Assembly: GCA_024036415.1 (NCBI GenBank)
Contig: JAMWET010003173.1
Span: forward strand, 254,001-318,000
DNA length: 64,000 bases
Direction of reading: 5' to 3'
Source of the DNA: Prochilodus magdalenae
Taxonomy: Eukaryota > Chordata > Actinopteri > Characiformes > Prochilodontidae
Shown: piece by piece, positions 36,719 to 64,000 of the stretch
How the letters are laid out: each line of letters opens with the position of its first letter
Numbering within the stretch: position 1 is the stretch's first letter
Program-made: the position numbers and the translations under genes
The notes under the pieces: generated by a model
What the model was told of the DNA's origin: nothing
Database searches by the model: none
The model's input: only the letters and a program-made list of their open reading frames with translations

Positions 36719-37204
36719 TATGCACTTGTAAAGTTGTTTCTTCATAGGTTCTATTTATTTGTTTATTTCTATGGTAAAAATGTTCTTCTGATTGAAGGAA
36801 TAATTGTTCTATATAATTTAATATAGATGTTTTTGGATATTTAAAATGGTTTATATAACACAAGATCACGTGTGATGACATCTGATGAGTCCAGACTGAC
36901 CCCAATTACAGAGCACCTGAACTGATGCACCCATCATGCATAGTTCCCAATATACAAACCTCTAGAGGCAGTGCTATGCCCTCAGAGCTGCCCTTGTGTG
37001 TGCAGTAGTGTTTACAGCTGGACTCTTCTCCATGTCTTACTTACCCACCAGAGGTGTACCTGTACTGACTTGTACTGACACCCTTAAACCAAAAAAGATA
37101 ATGGGAACGTGCTGCAACTCCAGCAACACTCATGTCAATTTAGTCGTGCTTTGAAAATTTGTCTGTAAGAGTGAAATTGCTAGAAACATCATTTGCTATA
37201 AAGC

Positions 37205-37690
37205 CAGCACAGTGAAAGGAAGTCTTAATACTTCACAGACCAAGACATTTTGGACAATTCTGTACTTCCAGCTCCGTTGGAACAGGTGAAGGCCCTTTTC
37301 TGTTCCACCGTGAATGTGCTTCAGTGCAGAAAGCAAGATCCATAAGGGCATGGCTTGCCATGGTTTGGTGTGAGGGAGCTTGATTGGCCCACAAAGAGCC
37401 CAGATCTCAACCCCATTCAATACATTTGAATTGCACTAGAACGCTCAGATCATGAACCCTCTTGCTCAAAATCAGTGTCTGACCTCACTAATGCTCTTCT
37501 GGTTAGATGAGCAAGAATTCCCAGACACACTCCAAAATCTTGTAAAAAGCTTCCCAGGTGAATGGGAGCTGTTATAGATACAAAGAATGGGGCCACCTCC
37601 CCTATGGATGCCTATGGATATAGAAAGAGATGTCATTAAAACTCCTGTTGGTGTAATGTGGAGGTGTCCCAATACTTTTGTACACATAAT
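37205..37690 (+). mobile_element. Decayed Tc1/mariner-like transposon, 3' half
   Basis: The plus-strand sequence retains a transposase 3' region: CCAAGACATTTTGGACAATT, a GAGCCCAGATCTCAACCCCA segment that is a decayed S/T-P-DLNPIE motif, then a GTGTCCCAATACTTTTGTA terminal end. Frameshifts prevent translation. It is the same family as the relics at 15838-16801 and 42075-42932. Confidence 0.8.
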
Positions 37691-38182
37691 GTTATCCCAT
37701 AAACAACTTTCTCCATCATTCTGAAGAACTTTTTAACATGTAAGACCATCTTTTGAAGTGATATATAAGATATAATAAAGATATATATAATATATAATAT
37801 ATAAGAGCATGGTATTCTCTCATTGTTTCCTTTCGGAGGCTCAGTTGTAGCACAGTGGTGAAACTAACCTTGCCATACGGAGGCTGTACTTTGGTAAAGT
37901 TGTGTATACAGTGTACTTCAAATGATCCTGTATTACAGCTACAAAGAAGGTTACAACATATGTAATAAAAAAAGATAAGTTTTGAGAAATATCCTTGCTG
38001 TCAGAAATTGGCAGATGCCTTTGGTATGAAAATATGAGAAGATGGCTAAATGACACGTAACTTTATTAAATATCCATGTTACAATTTGGTACGTTAGTCT
38101 GTGTACAGCTCTTTCTTAATACAACTACTAATAATAACGGTAATAGCTTTATAAACATGATTTATTTATTTATTTATAATAA

Positions 38183-38419
38183 TATCTCGATCTCCAATGA
38201 AAAACATGTATCTCCATTTTTGTCCATTTTAACTTTTATGCATCATTTGAAAACAGCCGCTGCCGTTTACACTTGGTGAGATTAGCATGACGAACGGACC
38301 AACTGAAATGGCCCAGAAGTGCTCGGAAGGACGTCTGGTTCCACTGACTTTAAATTTGAATGAGGTTTTTGGCATCCCCTGTAAAGTTGCCATTTTGGAG
38401 ATATAACAGCGACGATATA
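38183..38419 (-). mobile_element. MITE copy 3 (TATATCGTCGCTGT family)
   Basis: The right end, ACAGCGACGATATA, preceded by GCCATTTTGGAGATATA, matches copy 2. The left end (ATATCTCGATCTCC) is mutated. Orientation is the same as copy 2. Confidence 0.7.
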
Positions 38420-39124
38420 ATGTATTTTCAGAGGCTGATTATTATCCGTGGTATAAAGTTTATAACACTGGTATATAAATAGCCATGCACCGTTGTGCTG
38501 TAGATACCTATACTTTCAGAGCACTCAGGTCATCCGTATAAAGGAATGTGTTTGTAACAGTGTTTATATTTACATTTAAAAAGTTTTATTCTATATAATT
38601 TACTTCACCCCCTTTATCCATGATGGTGAGACCTTGACTACAACATCAACCATCCTATCAGCCTGTAGCACACAGACAAACAACGCATTTCCTTTTTTCC
38701 ACTTTTATTCAAAACTATATTTACCATAGCCAAACCTACAGTTTCATTTATCCCATGTAGTTTTTAAACCACACGCTGCTTTTTGTGTGGATCTAATGGC
38801 AAATATCCAGCAAGGTGAAAATAATCCCAACACAACACAAAAAAAAAAAAATCACAGTTTCCATTTGAGTGAGTTAGTATCCAGTCAGCATGTCTGTGTC
38901 TGTAACGATGGATTCATCCATTTCTCAGAATGCTCCAGCTTGGCACATTCTCAGGAGACTTCAAGTATACAGTCATTCATAATATCTACAATTAATAAAA
39001 GCGTCTACATATAATATCCTCTATTTATGTTAGCAAATAGAAGCAAAAGTATAATCTTTCAGTGCTGTAGATATCCTACAGAACAATAGGGAAAATAAAG
39101 AAACCAGCGGCGTCATACATACAG

Positions 39125-40036
39125 CACTGTGCGGAAATCAGGGACCACCCTTCATTTATTTTTAGCTGTCAGTCACAACAGCCATCAAGTACAAGCTATT
39201 TAGGTACAAGTGAAGTAACACTTCACATTCAGTGTTGACTAACTAACATGAAGTAATACATTAACAATAGTTTCAGTGCTTAACCAATGTTAAGTAAACA
39301 TGTAACAACTGCATGTCGGCATGTTAAGTAAGTTTACTTAACATTAGTGTATCATTGTTAATGCATTACTTCATGTAAGTCAGTCAGTACTTATGTGAAG
39401 TGATACCGACATTCCTGAGGATGTTAAATTGACTGTTTTTTAATATTATTTGTCAGAATATTTCATATACACTGGATTTTGCAAAGGTACTCAAAATGAT
39501 AAAAAGCTACAGAGAAAACGGAGCTCCTAACAACCACCTGGAAGACCTGGTAGACCACCAAAACTGTACCCATTCAATAAACGGTACTCTTATCCTAGAG
39601 AGAAAGGAGAACATCAGGCTCCACTCCTACTCCAGATCTGAAAACCTCCACAGGTGTTTCTGTCCATCCTTCCACTGTGAGAAGACACTCAATGCTAAGG
39701 AGGTCTGAAAGGAGGTGTAGCTGTTGAAGAAGCTCCTCACTGAGACGAGGAGAAGCTTTGCAGTAAAACACTGGAGATGCAAGATGATGAATAAGGGTGT
39801 TTGGACTGATTAGTCTAAAACGTCTTGAGGAACTTTGGAGGTGTGGAAAAATACCGAGTTAAATATGTAGCACGACTTAAAAAAAGAAAAACAAGTCTCC
39901 TGAAAAGAATGGAAGCTGTAATAAAGGCTGTGTTGTCATGCTTTCTGCTTTTTTCCCGAACCAAAAAATGTACTCAGAGACTGTTTTGACTATGTAGTAA
40001 ATAAATAAAGGGTGGTCTCTGACTTTTGCACAGTAC
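39125..40036. mobile_element. Tc1-like transposon relic with terminal inverted repeats
   Basis: The left end CACTGTGCGGAAATCAGGGA and the right end (complement TACTGTGCAAAAGTCAGAGA) share about 26 bases ending in CCACCC. The interior at 39490-39880 looks like decayed Tc1 transposase sequence on the plus strand. A palindromic element is nested inside. Confidence 0.7.
39215..39406. mobile_element. Palindromic MITE nested in the Tc1-like relic
   Basis: Bases near 39215-39280 (AACACTTCACATTCAGT, CATGAAGTAATACATTAACA) are inverted at 39345-39406 (TGTTAATGCATTACTTCATG, TATGTGAAGTGATACC). The element is about 190 bp and could fold into a long hairpin. Confidence 0.75.
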
Positions 40037-40454
40037 CATATAACCACATGTGAACATTCTGACTCTTCCAGCATTGAAAACAAAGGAAAAGTACAACACA
40101 AGGACGTAAAAGACACGACCAAATACACCAAGGGCTTATAAAGCTGGACCAGGTTGAGAACGATAGTTGATCACTCTTGGCTATTGGCTTTGAACACAGT
40201 GGCGTTTTGTGGTGTCTCTGAAAAAGGAAACGTACCTGGAGTACCTTAAAGAAGGGAACTGCCTGTTTCTGCAATATGTAAAATTCATTTTGGGAATTAG
40301 TGTCCGGAAAATCTAAACTGAATGGACTATAACCATCATGACATGAAATCTGCAGTTTGGATCCGAATCGGGCTAGACGCCACACCCACAGCACAAACCT
40401 TTGGACATAGACATGTATGGTAGACATGTCTGTCCAGTCACTGGTAGGGACTAC

Positions 40455-40870
40455 CTATAAGCTCACCAGACAAAAAATGACTCCCCTGTCACTGAAACAC
40501 CTCCACAAACACCAATAACGGTGGGGAGTGGGTTTGGTATCATAGAATTGTGCTGTTGGTCCAGATTTGGTAGATGCCTTCCCCGGAGTTGTACAGGTTG
40601 TTCCAGGTAGCCCCACAGACTTCCAGGAGGATTCAAATCGGGGATTTGGTGGGCCAGTCCAGATGTGTGGATGCTCTTGAATGTCCATCATGCCAAGCAA
40701 TCACATTTGCAGCCCTGTCTTCTTGGAATACAGGGATAGGAATGTTGTGTTCCTCGGTAGGTGATAAGCAAAGGGCAAAACCTGGTTGTTCCACAGCTCA
40801 GTGTAGGCATTGTGGTGCACATTAACCATCGCCTCGGCCAAAGGCCCTTATTTCCATGTAACTGAAACAC
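40455..40870. mobile_element. Decayed Tc1/mariner-like element fragment
   Basis: It shares AGCTCACCAGACAAAAAATGA and the TCCAGATTTGGTAGATGCC segment with 33780-34060. The rest (GGCCAGTCCAG, GCATTGTGGTGCACATTAACC) looks like an inverted transposase remnant. No intact frame. Confidence 0.5.
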
Positions 40871-41708
40871 TCATACAGGGGACTCGCTTTCGGTCTGGGG
40901 AGCTTATAATCTCTGATGTAGCAGAGTCCTTGATATCCATGCATGATGCTAAATGCAGCTGTTTCAGGTTAATCATTATCACAGCTAACCCTATGGCCTA
41001 CTTTCAATTCTTCAGACCATCTCGCTCCAACTTTCTAAGGCATACGTTCAAGTTCCAACTAGATGCATTTTGTCGTTGTGCCCAGTCTCGATTGAGCTAA
41101 AAGGTTCTCAAATTGCTGAATATTTTTGCATAGGCCAGATACTGGTGTTCAGTGATTGGCATGTGGCCTAAGAGTAATGATCAGCGCAGTACAACAGAGC
41201 ACTGAATTAACAACGAAGCTATCAGATGCTAATGCTAAACATGTAACACAAAAGGGAGTTGCAAAGAACAGAAGTAGCCAATGACAAACAGGAATGACAG
41301 TCATCACAGGCTGAAAAGAGGAATGCATTGAATTTACATCATTCAGATGGACACAGCATTTCCCTAAATATTTTCAAATGTCATTTTTAACCATCAATCA
41401 GCCTCATCAGTTTAAGAGAACAGAAAATTTTGTGTCCTTTTGTTGCTTTCCTCCGTCATGATTCTCTCACTACAGTTCCCAGCATGCAAACTAATGTACA
41501 GCCAATGCTATGCTAAAAAGGTGTCAATACTAATTGTGCCAATGTAATATACTTGGATCATGTGGGAATGCCGTGCAGATCTGAATCAAGCCAGTTCAAC
41601 GCAACACTTCTTTTTTTCAGTGCTTAAGCTCGTATGCCCACACATGCGCAGACACGCACGCAAATAAAATCCCTGCTTGGGCATGGACTGCAGGAGAACG
41701 GGGAGTCA

Positions 41709-59756
<18,048 letters not shown>

Positions 59757-59862
59757 GGCTGCAGCCTTGTGGACGCTGGCGTTACCTCTTACCTCCTCTA
59801 TATGAATTAGCGGAGCCTGGCTGGAAAGGGGCGACCTCAAAAGCTTCCTGATCTGAGAAGGC

Positions 59863-62476
59863 CTTTGCAAGAGATGAGAGGACATGTTAATAATGTCATA
59901 TTGGCCAAAAATCTTTTTGCAAATAAGCTAAGATTAGTTCAGTAGTGTCTAAACCAGTTTTACTGTAGCTCTGACCTCTGCTTGCTCTACTACTAGAGAA
60001 CTGTACGCAGGGCCATGACTGATACTTTCTTTTTTCAGGAAGACATGTTAGAAAGAGTTACTCTAAACGAACAGCAAGCAAAGTAAAGACATCGGCCAGC
60101 AGCTTCTGTCTGGTGGAGGCCTCTAGTAGCTCGGGAGCTGTGTCCTGTTAGCAGCAATGCTAGCATGCTATGTAATATGTTATATATATATGTATGTGGT
60201 TAATGTTTCGTAATATGTTTTAGAGTCTTAGTTAGGGGCATTAGTTACTGGGGGGGTGGGGGGGTCATCTTTAGGGTAAAGCCAATAGTGGCTAATAGTG
60301 GCCTCCCTCCATTGTTCGGTGCTCTGTAGGTGACTTTCCTCTGGTGTTTAATGAAAGAGCAGGATCATGGATTCCCCTGGGTCCTACTCTACATTTGTTC
60401 CCTAATTGCCTAAGTGAACTGACTGTGGTTGCTACAGATGCAATGGAATGCTTTTATGCATCACTTTTAGCATGTTGCTAACAACAAATTAGAAACCCCC
60501 ATTGCATCAGAAACCCTATAGCACTGTGTATAGTGAATAGCTACATATAAAGTGAAATATTTTCATTGAATGCTGTGTGACTGGGACATCTTACATGGAC
60601 ACCCGAATATCCTCTTAGGCACCCACAACCCGGGGATTTGGGGATGGGGGGTTGTATGTGGTATTTTATATTGTATATTGTATTTTTGTTAGTTTTTATG
60701 GAAACCATGAGAAGCGGATCCAACTGATTCCTTCCATTTCGGAAGATCCCGTGGGCTTCGGATATGGAATGTGATTACAAATGATCAACAAGGGATGTGA
60801 AAGCTTATTCCATGTAATATACTACATCGAAAGCCCTGATTGTATTTGTAATTAAACGACCAAATAATATTCACTTATAAGATAAGATAAGATAAGATAA
60901 GATAAGATAAGATAAGATAAGATAAGATAAGATAATCCTTTATTGATCCTACAGTGGGGACATTTACAATGCCACAGCAGCACAGAGGAAAGAACAGAAG
61001 TGTCAGGAAACATACAAATAATAAATAAGATCTATATATACAATAATTACAGAAAATATAAACAGTAGAAATAGAAATTGTTTGATTTTTTATTGCAATT
61101 ATGTTTTTACAGTTAGTTGCTAGTGCGTAGCCCAAGCAAGTTATTTACACCATCTGGTTGAGAATACAGGTTGTACTTGTTAAAGTGACTAAGACAAACT
61201 TAAAAAGGGCTGCAATAATAATAATTAAAAAAACTGGGCAGAGATACCCAGAATCCCCAGCAAGCGAGTTTACTTCTGTTTATTAGCTCTTAGTTTTCCT
61301 TCTGGTGGTGCTTTCCAACAAACAGCACATCCACAGGTTATAACAGGGTTAAATGCAACTTTGGAGGGACTTATTTGTGACCCTATTGAGGGGTCAGTTT
61401 AGTTGGATCAAGACAACAATTACTGCCAATTCTAACATCTACACTAACACTGGTGTTAGAGTATGTAGTTCTGAAGACTCTTTATGAAAGGGTTTCCTGT
61501 TATATCTCACTTGTTATATTGCAGTTGTGAATATTAAAAAAAGAATTCCGGCTTTTGTAGTTACTTAAACTTAAAACCTCAAGTTCATGCAACAGTACAG
61601 GTCATGTGGTGTTATTTATACTTTATTTGCTTAACTTTAATGTTAAGTTAACTTAAAAAAATTGCTTTTAAAACTTAATTCAACAAATGAATGCAACAAA
61701 TTGCCACAAATGATTTGAGTACACTTAACCTTTTAGGGTATTAGGGTAAAAAAAAAACCCTACTTGACTTGACTTGACTTATTAAGTGCAGAAAGTTTAA
61801 GAAATGCTCTGAAAATCCCATTTAGTTGAGCTGTATGTCAATAAAAAGATCTTATTAGCTGCTGGCAAATTATCTTAACCATAAACTATGATTGAACCAT
61901 TTTAACAGATCGCTGCTTGCTTCCGCACTTTGCCTGGCTCCTGCATTTTGACCAGTACAATTGTATGCCTTTCCAAGCAAACCAGCTCAACCATTGCACT
62001 CCAAAGAGAAAAGAATACAAAAGACACACAGGTAGACACGCTCATTAGGGTTCGTTCACCATGGCAGCCGATTCAACCACAAAAACAGCTTCTGACCCAC
62101 AGGTGCACATGTGCTCTCGTAATCAGCCACTGGAAACAATCAGATGGGCCCGCTATGTATATTCAGTCTAATGCAAATGCGCATGGACGGTATTAGCACT
62201 ACAGTACTGAAGCACCCCGCACTTCTGTGCCAAGCATCTGGCTCTCTTTCAACGTGCAAGGGAACATACCACTTCCAAACATCAACCTGACATTAGTTGC
62301 CTATAAGCAAAAAAGTCCAAAACTGGCCAAATTCTGGTACCGGTGTATTTCCTGGTTATACATTTCTTGGTTTGGCATGGTGTCCTCACAAAGTGTACAC
62401 TTAAAAATGCACCATTGACCCTAAAACAGCATGCAGGTAGTCTGACCAACCAGCTAAATACAGCTTAGCCACTTAC
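59863..62476. other. Region between slc1a3 exon 2 and the putative exon 1, no gene seen
   Basis: AT-rich intronic sequence with a LINE tail and a (GATAA)n run at 60879-61100. No other feature recognised. Confidence 0.55.
60879..61100 (-). mobile_element. LINE 3' tail ending in a (TTATC)n run
   Basis: On the minus strand, GTCCCCACTGTAGGATCAAT then AAAGGA runs into about eleven TTATC units (plus-strand GATAA, 60881-60934). This CACTGT-GGA-CAATAAAGGATTATC end is common to a widespread teleost non-LTR element. Only a few hundred bases of the 3' end remain. Clade assignment is not certain. Confidence 0.7.
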
Positions 62477-62715
62477 CCTTCTCTCCTCTCTGGGCTGATG
62501 CTGGAAGACTGAGCTGGAGCCTTCAGTGGAGAAGTAGTAGAACTTGGCTGAGCTGCTGACAGAGTGTGCTGAGCCGTGGAGGTGATGCTGCCTTCAGCAG
62601 CCAGTGAGGGGAGGAGATTCTGAACCCGTAGTGAAGGAGGGGGTGGACCGTCTTGATCAACACTGCAGGATCCCGGGGTGGAGCGGTGGGGGGATATGGG
62701 GATGAACTCAGCCAT
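62477..62715 (-). CDS. slc1a3: Possible slc1a3 exon 1 encoding an N-terminal extension
   Basis: An ATG at 62713-62715 in good context (A at -3, G at +4) opens 239 coding bases ending at a strong donor (GAAGG/GTAAGT). The peptide is Ser/Pro-rich, starting MAEFIPISPHRSTPGSC and ending SSSISPERRE. Joined to the acceptor at 59862 it stays in frame with MTKSNGE and would add 115 residues. It may instead be a 5' UTR exon with a chance open frame. Confidence 0.4.
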
Positions 62716-62969
62716 TCTTGTGATGGTGAGGTCTGGTTGCCACCCACCACTGGAAGTGAATTATAAGTAAGGTAAAGCACTGAGTGGATGTATGAACGTA
62801 GCATGTATGAATGAGATTTTGAGACCACAAGGACTGCAAGGCTGATACTCGATTTGCCATGTGAATCCCATTTAGCTTTATGGTGAAACGAGTGAAGAAC
62901 TGTCCAAAACTCTTTGACCACTGTGACCAGCAGAAAGCTAGTTTTGAAACTGATTCTGATTTCCCCCCA

Positions 62970-63420
62970 CAGGACCACCGCAGAGCAGGTATTGTATTGG
63001 TGGTGGCTCATTCTCAGCACTGCAGTGAGAGCAGGTGGTGTGTTATGCTGGTGTGTGTGGATCAGGCACAGCAGTGCTCCTGGAGACCTCAGTGTGACTG
63101 CTGGACTTAGTATTGTCCAGAGACCCAAACTATTCAGCCAACAGTGTCCTGTGGACAGCGTCCTGAGAGCTGCATCCGGTAGGCAGCTTCTTGTGACCAC
63201 TGATGAAGGACTAGAGGATGACCAACACTGCACTGTTCAGCAGCAGATAAGCTATCGTCTCTGTACATCTACAAGATGGACCAGCAAGGTAGGAGTGTCT
63301 AATAGAGTGGACAGTGAGTGGACACAGTGTTTGAACACTCCACTAACCATGTCAGTGTCTCTGTAGTGCTGAGAATAAAGTGCTAACCAAGCATGCAGAG
63401 AAACAGATATAATATACTGA
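62970..63420. mobile_element. Fragment of the 636-bp inverted-repeat family
   Basis: It contains CACAGGACCACCGCAGAGCA, GGATCAGGCACAGCAGTGCT, GAGGATGACCAACACTGCAC and AGAGTGGACAGTGAGTGGAC, matching pieces of the element at 36083-36718 in rearranged order. The terminal repeats are lost. Confidence 0.7.
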
Positions 63421-63699
63421 TATGAAATATTCCATCCCATGCCATTTAAATGGCTCCTTTTGAGTCAGTCAAACCACATGCATGCAAAGAAATGGGTGTG
63501 ATTAGTGCAGATTACCCTTAATGTCACCATAGTTTGGGAACGTGCCCTGTTGGTGGTGCTCAGACATGATAGGCAGCACTGCGACACAATAACAGAACTA
63601 TTAGCCGAACTATAACTCTACCTGAACTGGCTCTAAAGGGAAGCAACAAGTCAGTGATCTGGTGTCCACCACTTATCAATGGTTGAGGCAGTGGTGTAG

Positions 63700-63850
63700 A
63701 CCAGTGTTTTTTTAAACCCTGGTCCTGGAGGCACCCTGCCCTGTACATTGTAGAGGGCTCCCTGCCACAACACACCCCCTCTGAAAGGGTTTGTTAATGA
63801 GCTGAGTAGTTGAATCAGGTGTGCCAGGAGAGGCTAATGGCTAATGTTAA
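63700..63850. repeat. Dispersed repeat fragment (AACCCTGGTCCTGGAGGCAC type)
   Basis: It begins with an AAACCCTGGTCCTGGAGGCA core and ends GAATCAGGTGTGCCAGGAG, a common interspersed repeat pattern in otophysan fishes. The core resembles the degenerate units at 28490-30900. Confidence 0.55.
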
Positions 63851-64000
63851 TGATCAGCCATTGTTAATCAGCTTGATGTAGGTCATGGTTCCAAAGATTT
63901 TCAACACCAAGCAGGGAGGCGTTAGAAATGGATTGGATTTTAAGAAAACAGTAAAGGATGAATTTCTACAGAGGTGATCCATGGAACCTCACAGTCCTGC

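Larger units (their letters stand above)
28451..41708. other. Intergenic region between nipbl 5' end and slc1a3 3' end
   Basis: No gene is supported. The region also carries the slc1a3 3' UTR at its right end. Just left of the slc1a3 stop I see no minus-strand AATAAA for at least 800 bases; the first candidates are near 39152 and 38704. Most of the region is occupied by decayed transposable elements, listed separately. Confidence 0.65.

Noticed and set aside
62523..63233. 236-residue minus-strand open frame
   Set aside because: It overlaps the putative slc1a3 first exon in another frame and a transposon fragment. There are no recognisable domains.

Overview
This is a stretch of teleost fish nuclear genome. 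The evidence is intron-split vertebrate genes, GT-AG splice sites, about 40% GC intergenic DNA, and dense Tc1/mariner relics, MITEs, tRNA-derived SINEs and microsatellites. The repeat families look like those common in otophysan fishes (catfishes, characins, cyprinids); that placement is inference. No prokaryotic operon, CRISPR array, prophage or rRNA gene is visible.

Two genes are present, both read from the minus strand. Bases 150-27992 hold the 5' part of nipbl, the cohesin loader Nipped-B-like/SCC2. I reconstructed 27 consecutive coding exons (exon 2 to exon 28 when the untranslated first exon is counted). They join in a single open frame of 5007 nt (1669 codons) with compatible splice phases at every junction. 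The rest of the HEAT-repeat C-terminus lies beyond the left edge. A 5' UTR exon and CpG-rich promoter lie at about 27.6-28.45 kb.

Bases 41709-59756 (possibly to 62715) hold slc1a3, the glial glutamate/aspartate transporter EAAT1/GLAST. Its nine coding exons give a complete 538-residue protein with all signature motifs. An upstream exon at 62477-62715 would add an in-frame 115-residue N-terminal extension if it is spliced and translated.

The order and shared orientation (slc1a3 upstream of nipbl) match the human 5p13 region, so this is conserved synteny. The two genes are functionally unrelated.

The intergenic region (28.45-41.7 kb) and the introns are rich in repeats. They include a degenerate array next to the nipbl promoter, four copies of a TATATCGTCGCTGT-ended MITE, a 636-bp element with terminal inverted repeats and its relatives, several decayed Tc1-like elements, a foldback nested in a Tc1-like element, a tandem cluster of tRNA-derived SINE units, a 34-bp minisatellite and a GTCAGTGGTGTTAC motif cluster. 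I found no convincing new gene system. The points most worth checking are the possible EAAT1 N-terminal extension, a GC-AG intron in slc1a3, the Arg-Asp repeat in nipbl, and the unusual repeat arrays.
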